The translations under genes were made by a program, and so were the position numbers. DNA of 64,000 bases from Mesotoga sp. BH458_6_3_2_1 (GTDB lineage Bacteria > Thermotogota > Thermotogae > Petrotogales > Kosmotogaceae): NCBI RefSeq assembly GCF_003664995.1, contig NZ_JFHL01000002.1, positions 248,001-312,000 on the forward strand, read 5' to 3'. Each line of letters opens with the position of its first letter. Position 1 is the stretch's first letter. This document shows positions 43,282 through 51,924 of this stretch, piece after piece. The notes below the pieces were generated by a model that did no database searches, was not told the origin of the DNA, and worked only from the letters and a program-made list of their open reading frames with translations.

Positions 43282-44090
43282 CTCTTCTCCTCGAGCAGTT
43301 CATTGGCATAGGCAAGATATACCATGCCTAAAAAGATGTTATCTCTAACCGACCAGAGCTCTTCAGGTTTAACGTTAATCTGAGATTGTCTGAGCCAAGA
43401 GTTCAGTGTCCAGAGAGTTATCTCATAGATCTGCATGAGGCCCCTGGAATAGACGAAGGCCGCGAAAGACTCATCGATGCTCCTTTCCTCCATCAGAGCG
43501 AAGGGATTAAGTGAAGATTCAACCGCCATGATGGATAGCACAACTGCAGGATCCAGCCGGGATAAATCGAGAGTACGGATCTCACCACCGACGATGATAT
43601 CTACCTTTACTTCTCTGAATTCAATTAACGCATTGTAAATCTCCTCTGAGAGACGAGTTCTAAATGTGTCGGGTCTATCCGAAAGCAGATTACTAGACTC
43701 TATCAGTGAATATATCTTTGTTTTCAGAGCGGGGTATTCCTTTGTTGATTTTCCCAATGAGAGGTTTGATATTGTTTGGTTGTAATCGAAAAGTGAACTC
43801 TCAGGAACATTGTGCATCTTTATTGAGTTGCTTAACTCGATTTCTGACGAGTCATCAATGTCGGCAAAGTAAGTATAGGCATCTAGTACTCGATCATCAT
43901 AAAAGTATGAAGGACTTGTAAGAAGAGATTTGTAATCAGCTCCAAGTCCGGCATTATAAAGAACGGAAAGAGCCGCGACTCTTTCAAGTCTGTTCTTCGC
44001 GCGTAGGGAAGCTAGTATCATTACGATAGCAATAATGGAGGCAAGCAGAATCACAAGAACAACCAAATCTATCTTCTTACCCTTGTCCAT
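43278..44090 (-). CDS. Membrane-anchored lytic transglycosylase-like protein
   Basis: 270 residues. N-terminal membrane helix (IDLVVLVILLASIIAIVMIL), a middle region of low similarity, and a C-terminal SLT-like domain: LSIMAVESSLNPFAL (catalytic Glu), then SRGLMQIYEITL and NIFLGMVYLAYA. Such enzymes cleave peptidoglycan glycan strands. The insert between the ESS and GLMQI motifs is longer than usual. First gene of the operon; its stop overlaps the GH13 start (ATGA). Confidence 0.78.
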   Translation of the reverse strand: MDKGKKIDLVVLVILLASIIAIVMILASLRAKNRLERVAALSVLYNAGLGADYKSLLTSPSYFYDDRVLDAYTYFADIDDSSEIELSNSIKMHNVPESSLFDYNQTISNLSLGKSTKEYPALKTKIYSLIESSNLLSDRPDTFRTRLSEEIYNALIEFREVKVDIIVGGEIRTLDLSRLDPAVVLSIMAVESSLNPFALMEERSIDESFAAFVYSRGLMQIYEITLWTLNSWLRQSQINVKPEELWSVRDNIFLGMVYLAYANELLEEKR

Positions 44091-44156
44091 AATTCACCTC
44101 TCGGAAATTATAGCAGAGAAAAAGCCGGGTTGCCCCGGCCGTTCATTACAGTCTGT

Positions 44157-45779
44157 CTATCTCTTTTTCTTTGTGGGTTTTTCGAATTTGCAAACACCTA
44201 CTGGACACTGTGGAGAATTCACGTGCGCGAGGAATTCATCTCTGAATCTATCGAGAATCGATCTCAAAGGTACTGGGACTGATTGGCCAAGTCCACAGAA
44301 GGATGATTCTTCCATGGTTTCAGATATATCGTACAATTGGTTTAGCATCTCGGATGTTCCTCTCCCCTTTGAAAATTCATCCAGAATGTGTACAATTACA
44401 TGGGTCCCCTCTCTGCATGGAGCACACTTTCCGCAGGATTCATGGGCAAAGAACTCCATTAGGTTTTTAGCTATATCTACAGCGCAGTGAGTGTCGTCAA
44501 TAGCGAGAATAACCCCAGATCCCAAAGAGGCACCATACTTTTTGAAGGAGTCGAAATCCAGCTCAGCATCCATTTCTTCGGGTTTGATAAAGCTTCCTGC
44601 TGCTCCACCAGTCTGTATCATTTTTAGAGTTCTACCATTGGGAATTCCTCCACCAAATTTCTGCACAAGATCCCTAACAGAAGTGCCCATAGGCACTTCA
44701 ACTATTCCTCTCTTTACAAGATCACCACATAAAGAGTAAACCTTTGTTCCAGGAGACGATGCTGTACCAATAGACTTGAACCAGCTTGCTCCCTTATCAA
44801 TTATTGGCGGAATACAGGCAAAAGTCTCCACATTATTTACTACGGTTGGCTTGCCGTATAGACCGCTAACTGGAGGATAAGGTGGCTTCAGTCTTGGTCT
44901 TCCCGATCTACCTTCAATTGATTCAATCAAGGCTGTTTCTTCTCCACAAACATATGCTCCCGCGCCCAGCCTTACAGATAGATCAAATGAAAAATTCGTC
45001 CCAAGAATCGACTGCCCCAGAAGGCCATACTCATAAGCCTTGCTGATTGCACCTCTAAGGCTTGCGACAGATTCAAAGTATTCTCCCCTAATATATATAT
45101 ATCCTTTGTCGGCCCCAACTGCATATCCGGCAATTATCATCCCTTCTATCACTGAATGAGGATCGCCTTCCATTATCAATCGATCCTTGAAGGTTCCCGG
45201 TTCACCTTCGTCAGCGTTACAAATGACATATTTTTCATCTGACTCGACTCTTTGTGTGAATTCCCATTTCAGTCCGGTTGGGAAACCGGCCCCACCTCTT
45301 CCTCTCAGATTGCTCTTCTTAAGTTCTTCAATAACTTCTTCTGGATTCAGTCTCAACGCTTTTGCAAGGCCTTGATATCCGTCAAGGGCTATGTATTCCT
45401 CAAGATTTCGGGGATCGATTGAACCGGCATTTCTTAACACGATTCTCTCTTCTCTTGTTGCTTCTGTCGCTTCAACATGTCCTGCCGATTCGAAGTCTGT
45501 GACAATCAGATCCTCAACTCTTCTTCCCTTAAGAAGGTGCTCCAATACCATCTTTTCAATGTCTGCTTCATTCTTAACAGAATACATTACATTGTCTGGG
45601 AGAATGAGAAAAAGAACTCCTCTTCCATAATCTCCAAAAGATCCAGTCTCCAGGATTTCAACCATGGAATTCAAATTGTATCTTTCCGCTAGGGTGCTCA
45701 AATAATTTTTGAAGTGTCTGGCACCGAGAACCAAGCTGTTCGAGTCTATTGATACGAGGACGGTTATTGGTTTACTCAC
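44157..45779 (-). CDS. NuoF/HndC-like flavoprotein lacking the N-terminal iron-sulfur cysteines and C-terminal ferredoxin
   Basis: 540 residues from GTG 45779. NADH site GRGGAGFPTGLKWEFT, FMN site CNADEGEPGTFKDR, GAGAYVCGEETALIESIEG, and the [4Fe-4S] ligands ESCGKCAPCREGT plus SSFCGLGQ are intact. The N-terminal thioredoxin-like domain aligns with its neighbour at 46350-48149, but the cysteines are replaced (VSIDSNSLVLGA versus ICAGGACISAG; ETGSFGDYG versus ETGCMGACD), so no [2Fe-2S] cluster can bind there. The two-cluster ferredoxin tail is also absent; the chain ends soon after CPVGVCKF. Oxidises or reduces NAD(H); probable partner is the NuoE-like subunit 2 nt upstream. Confidence 0.9.
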   Translation of the reverse strand: MSKPITVLVSIDSNSLVLGARHFKNYLSTLAERYNLNSMVEILETGSFGDYGRGVLFLILPDNVMYSVKNEADIEKMVLEHLLKGRRVEDLIVTDFESAGHVEATEATREERIVLRNAGSIDPRNLEEYIALDGYQGLAKALRLNPEEVIEELKKSNLRGRGGAGFPTGLKWEFTQRVESDEKYVICNADEGEPGTFKDRLIMEGDPHSVIEGMIIAGYAVGADKGYIYIRGEYFESVASLRGAISKAYEYGLLGQSILGTNFSFDLSVRLGAGAYVCGEETALIESIEGRSGRPRLKPPYPPVSGLYGKPTVVNNVETFACIPPIIDKGASWFKSIGTASSPGTKVYSLCGDLVKRGIVEVPMGTSVRDLVQKFGGGIPNGRTLKMIQTGGAAGSFIKPEEMDAELDFDSFKKYGASLGSGVILAIDDTHCAVDIAKNLMEFFAHESCGKCAPCREGTHVIVHILDEFSKGRGTSEMLNQLYDISETMEESSFCGLGQSVPVPLRSILDRFRDEFLAHVNSPQCPVGVCKFEKPTKKKR

Positions 45780-45781
45780 AA

Positions 45782-46279
45782 TTACTCACTCCTCTCTTTC
45801 GAGACGATGCCGTCTATAATTTCAGAGACTCTTTTTGGAGTAAGGTTTCCGTAAGCCTCATCATTTATCATCATTACCGGGGATACTCCGCAGAGTCCAA
45901 GACAACTAGTCTCCTCAAGAGTAAACAAGCCATCTGTGGTAGTCTCGCCAAAATCAATTTCCAGAATGTTCTTTAAGGAGTCGACTACTGCCTGTCCTCC
46001 GGTCACATGGCATGGAAGACTTTTGCAGACTCGAATTACATATTTTCCCCTCTTGTGAGTCGAGAACATAGTATAGAAAGTAAGAACTTCATAAATTCTT
46101 GAGAGAGGCAATCCCGTCAGATCCTTCATAACTTCAGCTGCTTCGATTGGTATGAAGTTGCCAAAGTGATCTTGAATTGCGTGAAGAGTATTTATAAGCA
46201 CATCGCCTTTTTCAAGGCTCTGGCTGCTAATGTTATCATAGATATCAATTACGATTTCACGGACATTTTCTGCAGACAT
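45782..46279 (-). CDS. NuoE/HndA-like [2Fe-2S] subunit (second set)
   Basis: 165 residues from ATG 46279 (GGGAGGAA upstream). The frame is open to 46405, but that part overlaps a terminator. The [2Fe-2S] thioredoxin-like domain has CKSLPCHVTG and the second pair TSCLGLCGVSP (C-x4-C ... C-x3-C). Helical N-terminal domain with LPLSRIYEVLTFYTMF. It passes electrons between the NuoF-like flavoprotein and other clusters. Pairs with the reduced NuoF-like gene downstream. Confidence 0.92.
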   Translation of the reverse strand: MSAENVREIVIDIYDNISSQSLEKGDVLINTLHAIQDHFGNFIPIEAAEVMKDLTGLPLSRIYEVLTFYTMFSTHKRGKYVIRVCKSLPCHVTGGQAVVDSLKNILEIDFGETTTDGLFTLEETSCLGLCGVSPVMMINDEAYGNLTPKRVSEIIDGIVSKERSE

Positions 46280-46319
46280 ACAAATTCCTCCCTTCAACCC
46301 TCTTGTAAGTAGCAAAAGA

Positions 46320-46338
46320 ACCCCCACTAAGGGGGTTC
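46320..46338 (-). terminator. Terminator between the two Nuo-like sets
   Basis: AACCCCC (46320-46326) pairs with GGGGGTT (46332-46338); on the minus strand it is followed by TTCTTTTG. No clear new promoter is seen in the 40 nt before the second NuoE-like gene, so partial read-through probably sets the ratio of the two sets. Confidence 0.7.
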
Positions 46339-46349
46339 CGGAAAGCCAT

Positions 46350-48149
46350 TTATGGTGAAACTTTGCTAATCGCCCCAAATTTGCATACGGCCAAACAACT
46401 CCCACATCTTGTGCAGATTTCTGAGTCTATTTCGTGAGGTTTTCTTACTGAACCGCTTATCGCTTCAACGGGACAGACTCTGGCGCATGCGGTACAACCA
46501 ACGCATTTGTCTTTATCAATTACTACCCGCATCAAAGATTTGCACTTCTTTGCCGGACATCTTCCCTCTTTCACGTGAGCTTCATACTCATCCCAGAAAT
46601 ATCGCATTGTTGATATCACTGGTTGTGGCGCAGTCTGTCCAAGCCCGCAAAGTGAAGTCGACATTATATTATCGCCAAGATCTTTCAGAAGTTGAAGGTC
46701 TTCCATAGTACCTTCTCCTTCAGTTATTCTTTCAAGAATCTCTAGCATTCTACGTGTTCCATCACGACAAGGTGTGCACTGACCGCAAGATTCCTCCACA
46801 GTGAACTCCAGGAAGTACTTGGCAACATCAACCATGCAGCTATCTTCATCCATAACGATCATTCCACCCGAACCGATTATCGTGCCCAGTTTTTTCATGT
46901 TATCGTATGTTATTGGTGTATCAATCAATTCTAGGGGTATGCATCCTCCACTAGGACCTCCGGTCTGAATAGCTTTCAGCTTCTTCCCTCCAGGGACGCC
47001 TCCCCCAATATCGAAGATCAGCTTTCTAAGTGTGATCCCCATGGGAACTTCGACGAGACCTGTGTTCTTTACGTTTCCAGCCAAAGCAAAGACTTTAGTC
47101 CCCCTGGAACCATCCACTCCGTACTGACTGAACCATTCGCCGCCATTTGTGATAATCGGAGGAATGTTAGCGTAGGTCTCCACATTGCTAAGCAGAGTTG
47201 GTTTTCCCCATAACCCCTTACTTGCAGGAAAGGGAGGTTTCACTCTGGGTATTCCTCTCTTGCCTTCAATTGAGTTTATGAGAGCCGTCTCTTCACCACA
47301 GACAAACGCGCCTGCTCCAATTCTTATCTCAAGATCAAACGAGAACCCAGTTCCGAGAATGTTTTCGCCAAGAAATCCGTACTCTCTGGCCATTTTCATC
47401 GCGTGAGTCAACCGTTCTATTGCAAGAGGGTACTCAGCCCTAACATATACGAATCCCTTCTGAGCTCCGACTACTCTTGCAGCTATTGTCATAGCTTCTA
47501 CAATTGTGTGAGGATCACCTTCAAGAACCGCCCTATCCATAAAGGCTCCAGGGTCGCCCTCATCAGCGTTGCAGATTACATACTTCGTGTCGCCTTGTGC
47601 TTTCTTCGTCAGATCCCACTTCATCCAAGTCGGAAATCCCGCTCCACCGCGTCCCTTGAGCTCACTTTTCTTCAGTATCTCTACAACATCTTCTCTACTT
47701 AGTTCAGAAAGGACCTTATGTAGTGCGAAATAGCCATCTCTGGCAATATATTCATCTATTGAAAGAGGATCAATCACTCCTAAGTTCCTCGTTGCGATTC
47801 TCACTTGCTCAGTGAAAAAAGGAAGCTCTTCCTGAGGTTTTTCAGTAAGATTTCCTGAGTCGCCTTTATACAAAAGATCTTCTACTACTCGTCCTTTAAG
47901 AATATGTTCTTCTACAATACGAGCTGCATTTTCTGCCGTGATCTTCTGATAGAATACTCCTTCAGGATAGATCACCAAAATGGGTCCGAGGTCACAAGCA
48001 CCCATACATCCCGTTTCTACCACCCTGACTACGCTTTCCAATGAGTACTTTTTCAGGGTTTCCTCAAATACGTTTTTTACGCTCTTCTCGCCTGCAGAAA
48101 TGCAAGCTCCTCCGGCACAAATAAGCACCGTGTTTTCAACAGCGGGCAC
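46350..48149 (-). CDS. NuoF/HydB-like flavoprotein with N-terminal [2Fe-2S] and C-terminal 2[4Fe-4S] domains
   Basis: 599 residues from GTG 48149. N-terminal thioredoxin-like [2Fe-2S] domain (ICAGGACISAG, ETGCMGACDLG); NADH/FMN core GRGGAGFPTWMKWDLT, CNADEGDPGAFMDR, GAGAFVCGEETALINSIEG; [4Fe-4S] ESCGQCTPCRDGT with STSLCGLGQ; C-terminal ferredoxin CVGCTACARVCPVEAI and CTRCGSCLAVCKFGAI. This is the architecture of the HydB/HndC subunit of NAD(H)-linked, often electron-bifurcating, [FeFe] hydrogenases. The matching catalytic subunit is not adjacent; HydA at 19.3 kb is the obvious candidate. Confidence 0.94.
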   Translation of the reverse strand: MPAVENTVLICAGGACISAGEKSVKNVFEETLKKYSLESVVRVVETGCMGACDLGPILVIYPEGVFYQKITAENAARIVEEHILKGRVVEDLLYKGDSGNLTEKPQEELPFFTEQVRIATRNLGVIDPLSIDEYIARDGYFALHKVLSELSREDVVEILKKSELKGRGGAGFPTWMKWDLTKKAQGDTKYVICNADEGDPGAFMDRAVLEGDPHTIVEAMTIAARVVGAQKGFVYVRAEYPLAIERLTHAMKMAREYGFLGENILGTGFSFDLEIRIGAGAFVCGEETALINSIEGKRGIPRVKPPFPASKGLWGKPTLLSNVETYANIPPIITNGGEWFSQYGVDGSRGTKVFALAGNVKNTGLVEVPMGITLRKLIFDIGGGVPGGKKLKAIQTGGPSGGCIPLELIDTPITYDNMKKLGTIIGSGGMIVMDEDSCMVDVAKYFLEFTVEESCGQCTPCRDGTRRMLEILERITEGEGTMEDLQLLKDLGDNIMSTSLCGLGQTAPQPVISTMRYFWDEYEAHVKEGRCPAKKCKSLMRVVIDKDKCVGCTACARVCPVEAISGSVRKPHEIDSEICTRCGSCLAVCKFGAISKVSP

Positions 48150-48166
48150 CCTTAATCACCTCTTCG

Positions 48167-48544
48167 TTATAGTTCTCCTCTTTTCACAATAAGATCTCCG
48201 ACTACTTTACCGCCGACAATGTGCTGTTCAACCACTCTCTTTGCTTGAGCGGGGGTCACGTGGCCATAAATTATCGGCTCTGATCCCTCGAGATGAACCT
48301 CAATTGTGGGCTCAACATCGCAGAGACCAAAACAGCCGGACTGAACGACAGCGACATCCTCAATTCCCTTCTCTTCAAGTGAGTCTACTATCGCCCTTAA
48401 CGTATCCTTTGCACCTGCGGCAATCCCGCAAGTTCCCATTGCCACGATTACTTTTCCTCTCTTGCCTGAGTCACGCATCTTAAGACCCTTCATTGCGTTC
48501 TCTTTGATTTTCATAAGTTCTTCAAGGCTCTTAATCTTTGCCAT
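48167..48544 (-). CDS. HndB-like [2Fe-2S] thioredoxin-fold protein
   Basis: 125 residues; ATG at 48544 overlaps the preceding stop (TGATG). The [2Fe-2S] motifs are VAMGTCGIAAG and VVQSGCFGLCDVEP, followed by IYGHVTPAQAKRVVEQHI. Equivalent to the small HndB subunit of NADP-reducing hydrogenase operons. Between the NuoE-like and NuoF-like genes of the first set. Confidence 0.92.
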   Translation of the reverse strand: MAKIKSLEELMKIKENAMKGLKMRDSGKRGKVIVAMGTCGIAAGAKDTLRAIVDSLEEKGIEDVAVVQSGCFGLCDVEPTIEVHLEGSEPIIYGHVTPAQAKRVVEQHIVGGKVVGDLIVKRGEL

Positions 48545-49038
48545 CACTCGGCCCTCCTATATTTGCCTAATATCTTTGAAACCTCATCAGGGGTTACTCT
48601 CCCGAAATAGTCATCCTCGCCTACCAAAACCACTGGAGCCATGCTGCAGGCACCGAGGCATCTAACGGCGTGAATAGAAAAGAGTCCGTCGGAGGTCGGT
48701 TCATTCATCTCAACGCCCAGTTCGTCCCGGAGCCTTTCCAGTATCTTATCGGCACCCTTGACATAGCAGGCGGTTCCTAGACAGACTTTTATCTGGTTCT
48801 TTCCCTTTGGCTTCATACTGAAGAAATTGTAAAAAGTCACAACTCCATATACCTGACTTAAAGGAATATCGAGTTTCTCAGATACGTGTTGTTGCAGTTC
48901 TTCCGAAAGATATCCAAAGATTTCTTGCGCCTTATGGAGTACATTAATTAAAACACCCGTGTTGCCTTTGACAGAATCAATATACTCATCAAGTTCTTCA
49001 AAAAGCTTCTGACAATCCGGGCAATTTACTTGAGACAA
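48544..49038 (-). CDS. NuoE/HydC-like [2Fe-2S] subunit (first set)
   Basis: 164 residues from TTG 49038, chosen because AGGAGGTG lies 6 nt upstream; an ATG at 49083 is in frame but precedes that site. It begins MSQVNCPDCQKL; the extra N-terminal C-x2-C is unusual for NuoE. [2Fe-2S] ligands in CLGTACYVKG and RCLGACSMAP, helical part with IPLSQVYGVVTFYNFF. Size equals that of Thermotoga HydC. First gene of the NuoE-HndB-NuoF set. Confidence 0.93.
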   Translation of the reverse strand: MSQVNCPDCQKLFEELDEYIDSVKGNTGVLINVLHKAQEIFGYLSEELQQHVSEKLDIPLSQVYGVVTFYNFFSMKPKGKNQIKVCLGTACYVKGADKILERLRDELGVEMNEPTSDGLFSIHAVRCLGACSMAPVVLVGEDDYFGRVTPDEVSKILGKYRRAE

Positions 49039-49085
49039 ACCTTGCACCTCCTTTGAGGAAAGAATGTTATTTATTTCACACATGC

Positions 49086-49094
49086 ATTATAACA
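49086..49094 (-). promoter_or_regulatory. Extended -10 of the first Nuo-like operon
   Basis: Minus strand TGT-TATAAT, 48 nt before the TTG start. It lies in the divergent gap with apt; no clear -35. Confidence 0.55.
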
Positions 49095-49168
49095 TGCACC
49101 TAGAGAAATGGGCTGATTCCTGTGTTAAAATAACCCATGTCCAAGGAGCTGTATAAGGAGGAGATTAG

Positions 49169-49681
49169 ATGGATCTAGAAGCCTTTGTGCGTGACGTTCC
49201 GGACTTCCCAAAGGAAGGTGTGGTTTTCAAAGATGTCACTCCATTGTTAAAGGATCCTTTGGCTTTCAGAGAGTGCATACTGCAAATGTCGGAACGGGCA
49301 AGGAAGATTGATTTCAATATCATGGTAGCTCCTGAAGCCAGGGGGTTCATTTTTGCGGCTCCTCTAGCTTATGAAATGGGAAAAGCACTGGTACCTGTTA
49401 GAAAGCCAGGAAAGCTTCCTTACAAGACTAAAGAGATAGAGTACGAACTTGAGTATGGAAAGGCGACTCTTCAAATGCATGTGGATGCGATATGTAATGG
49501 TGATAAGGTACTGATAGTAGACGACATTCTCGCAACCGGAGGGACTATGGAGGCAATTGCTCGTATCATTGAAGATAGTGGTGGAGAAGTAGTTGGAATT
49601 CTATGCCTGGCTGAATTGGGATTTCTTAATCCAAGAAAGAGGCTTTCAGGCCACAAAGTGGAGACCTTAATTACTTATTGA
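49169..49681 (+). CDS. apt: Adenine phosphoribosyltransferase
   Basis: 170 residues, typical length. Salvages adenine with PRPP to AMP. The PRPP-binding motif VLIVDDILATGGTMEA and the flanking YELEYGKATLQMH and MVAPEARGFIFAAPLA segments are characteristic. Ribosome site AAGGAGGAG. Heads the apt-pgi-unknown-coaE operon. Confidence 0.96.
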   Translation: MDLEAFVRDVPDFPKEGVVFKDVTPLLKDPLAFRECILQMSERARKIDFNIMVAPEARGFIFAAPLAYEMGKALVPVRKPGKLPYKTKEIEYELEYGKATLQMHVDAICNGDKVLIVDDILATGGTMEAIARIIEDSGGEVVGILCLAELGFLNPRKRLSGHKVETLITY

Positions 49682-49695
49682 CGGAGGTTGCAGGA

Positions 49696-51060
49696 ATGCT
49701 TAAATATGATTTCTCTTTTGCGTTCAAAGAGACCCTTGAAAGCGGGCTTTCTTTTGATGAAATGATAGATATTTCGAAGACGCTCTCTACGAATTTTGAA
49801 AGAGTATTTCAACCACTGCCCGGTTTTCTGCGAATTCTTGAAAGCGATGAAATTCTTGAAGAAGTCAAGGCGTACAGATCTTGGCTGGAACATTTCGACA
49901 ATTTCGTAGTAATTGGAATTGGAGGCTCGGCACTTGGTAATCAGGCTTTGCACTCCGCACTGAAACCGGTTAGCTGGAACTCTTACGTTAAGGAGAAGCG
50001 AGACGGGAACTCCAGAGTGTTCTTGCTCGACAATGTAGATCCTGATATGATTGCATCTGTGTTAGGAGAATTGGATCTAGAAAACACTATATTCAACGTT
50101 ATCTCGAAGTCCGGGACTACTGCTGAAAGCATGGCGAATTATCTCATCGTTAGAGGATTACTTGAAAAACTCGATCTTCCTATTAAAGACCATTTCATAT
50201 TTACTACCGATAAACATAAGGGTGTACTCAGACAAATCGCAGACGCAGAGGGTATAAGAACCCTCACTATTCCGGAAGATGTAGGGGGTCGTTTTAGCGT
50301 TTTAACACCCGTAGGTTTGCTTTCGGCGATTGCGGAAGGAATTGACATAAGTCTTTTATACGAGGGGGCTAGGTTTGGAAAGGAAAGATATCTCAGAGAT
50401 GACGTCAAATCAAACCCTGCAGCTGTAAGTGCGCTAATACACTATGCTTATCTAAAAAAAGGGCACAATATCTCAGTAATGATGCCGTATTCAAACAGAC
50501 TATACACTATTGCCGACTGGTATAGACAGTTATGGGCAGAGTCTTTGGGAAAGAAATTCGATGTCTCCGGAAGAATCGTTCATACAGGGCAAACTCCAGC
50601 GAAATCTCTGGGTGCAATCGACCAGCACTCTCAAGTTCAACTATACAATGAGGGGCCTAAAGACAAGATAGTGACGCTCTTGAAGGTAGAGGATTTTGGA
50701 AACCAGCTTACAATACCGTTCATACATTCGGACATCGAAGCTTTGTCTTATCTCAATGGAGTTGAGGTTGGAGAATTACTTAATGCGGAGCTAAGGGGAA
50801 CATCGATTGCACTTGCTGCGAACGGAGTACCCAACATCACTATTTCTTTTCCACAGATAGACGAAGCTCATGTCGGTGAGTTCATCGTCTCCTATGAAAT
50901 ACAGACTGCATTAATGGGTTTCTTGCTGAAAGTAAATCCTTATGACCAGCCTGGAGTAGAGTTAGGAAAGAAATTGACATATGCTTTTATGGGAAGAAAA
51001 GGATTCGAGGAAGTAAGGGATAGATATGAGGAGAAAACCTCCTGGAGGTTTGAGTTATGA
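49696..51060 (+). CDS. pgi: Glucose-6-phosphate isomerase
   Basis: 454 residues from ATG 49696 (GGAGG 8 nt upstream); the frame is open from 49678 but that would leave the site inside. Motifs: VVIGIGGSALGNQAL, ISKSGTTAESMANYL (phosphate loop), DVGGRFSVLTPVGLL (PGI signature 1), ESLGKKFD, DQHSQVQL, and the C-terminal DQPGVELGKKLTYAF (signature 2). Interconverts glucose-6- and fructose-6-phosphate, feeding the PPi-PFK. Confidence 0.97.
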   Translation: MLKYDFSFAFKETLESGLSFDEMIDISKTLSTNFERVFQPLPGFLRILESDEILEEVKAYRSWLEHFDNFVVIGIGGSALGNQALHSALKPVSWNSYVKEKRDGNSRVFLLDNVDPDMIASVLGELDLENTIFNVISKSGTTAESMANYLIVRGLLEKLDLPIKDHFIFTTDKHKGVLRQIADAEGIRTLTIPEDVGGRFSVLTPVGLLSAIAEGIDISLLYEGARFGKERYLRDDVKSNPAAVSALIHYAYLKKGHNISVMMPYSNRLYTIADWYRQLWAESLGKKFDVSGRIVHTGQTPAKSLGAIDQHSQVQLYNEGPKDKIVTLLKVEDFGNQLTIPFIHSDIEALSYLNGVEVGELLNAELRGTSIALAANGVPNITISFPQIDEAHVGEFIVSYEIQTALMGFLLKVNPYDQPGVELGKKLTYAFMGRKGFEEVRDRYEEKTSWRFEL

Positions 51061-51314
51061 AGTCTGAGCTTATGAAAATTATCGAGGGTTTTTCGGTCGA
51101 GGAAGTGTATTTCACTACTGGAGAACCTATACCAACCTTTGTAATAGTCTCAGTCGAATCCGAGGACCTTCTTCAGAAGATCGGAGAAATGGAAGAGATC
51201 GAGGCGGACATCATCGTGATCAGCCCGGATGAGAGAAAGAAACTGGAAAGCGCGAATAGCGATATTTCCAAAGCAGTATTGAATGTCATCGAGTCGGGAG
51301 AGAAACTGCTGTAA
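51057..51314 (+). CDS. Small protein of unknown function
   Basis: 85 residues; the start overlaps the pgi stop by 4 nt (ATGA) and its stop overlaps the coaE start by one base, so it is translated as part of the operon. Acidic, no cysteines, no membrane segment, alpha/beta pattern (VEEVYFTTGEPIPTFVIVSV, then ADIIVISPDE). I do not recognise the family. Confidence 0.75.
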   Translation: MKSELMKIIEGFSVEEVYFTTGEPIPTFVIVSVESEDLLQKIGEMEEIEADIIVISPDERKKLESANSDISKAVLNVIESGEKLL

Positions 51315-51886
51315 TGGTGGTTGGCTTTGTGGGAAAGGCGGGCAGTGGTAAGTCTACTGCCGCCGAGCGTTTTGAAAGGTTCGGTGCGGAAATAATCTCC
51401 CTGGATAAGCTTGGCCACGATGCACTGGAAGAAGAGAAAAAGCAGATAGCTGACTCTTTCGGGAAGAGCATTCTTACTTGCGACAAAGTTGACAGAAAAA
51501 AGCTTTCAAAGAAGGTCTTCGAAGACAGCAAACTCCTGCAAAAATTGGATGAAATACTTCACCCGGTTATTAGACGAAAGGCATTGAAAGCTCTTGAGAG
51601 ATGCCATTCGAAGCTCTGTATAATCGATGGGGCTTTGATCCACGAAATAGGGCTTGCTGACTATTGCGACAAAGTCATTTGGTTTGAATGTACGAATAAA
51701 TCTTCTGTTGAGAGACTCATGAAGAGAGGAATGAGCAGGGTCCGAGCGGAGTCTATACTCCATTCACAGTCTCACCTTGATTCAATGAAGGAGCGAGTCA
51801 ATGCTGAGGTCTCGACATCAGGCAGTATTGATGAGACTTTCGAGAAGGTAAGAGAGGTTCTTTTTGAGTGGGGCGTAGTGGTATAA
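51314..51886 (+). CDS. coaE: Dephospho-CoA kinase
   Basis: 190 residues. P-loop VGFVGKAGSGKSTAAERF at the N terminus, then IISLDKLGHDALEE (the D-x-(I/L)-x-H motif), LDEILHPVIRRKAL and IWFECTNKSSVERLMKRGM (lid). Catalyses the last step of coenzyme A synthesis. It is a compact version of the usual ~200 residues. Last gene of the operon; its stop codon lies inside the promoter of the next gene. Confidence 0.93.
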   Translation: MVVGFVGKAGSGKSTAAERFERFGAEIISLDKLGHDALEEEKKQIADSFGKSILTCDKVDRKKLSKKVFEDSKLLQKLDEILHPVIRRKALKALERCHSKLCIIDGALIHEIGLADYCDKVIWFECTNKSSVERLMKRGMSRVRAESILHSQSHLDSMKERVNAEVSTSGSIDETFEKVREVLFEWGVVV

Positions 51887-51887
51887 T
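51879..51887 (+). promoter_or_regulatory. Extended -10 of the orphan binding-protein gene
   Basis: TGG-TATAAT; the coaE TAA stop (51884-51886) is part of the -10 box. Start expected near 51894, ribosome site AAGGAGG follows. Confidence 0.6.
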
Positions 51888-51924
51888 TAGGTCAATTAAA
51901 CATTTCTTATAAGGAGGTAGGGAA

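Noticed and set aside
49080-49100. Rex-type redox operator in the apt/Nuo-like divergent gap
   Set aside because: The palindromic ATGCATTATAACATGC-like stretch does not fit the Rex pattern and is explained by an extended -10 box.
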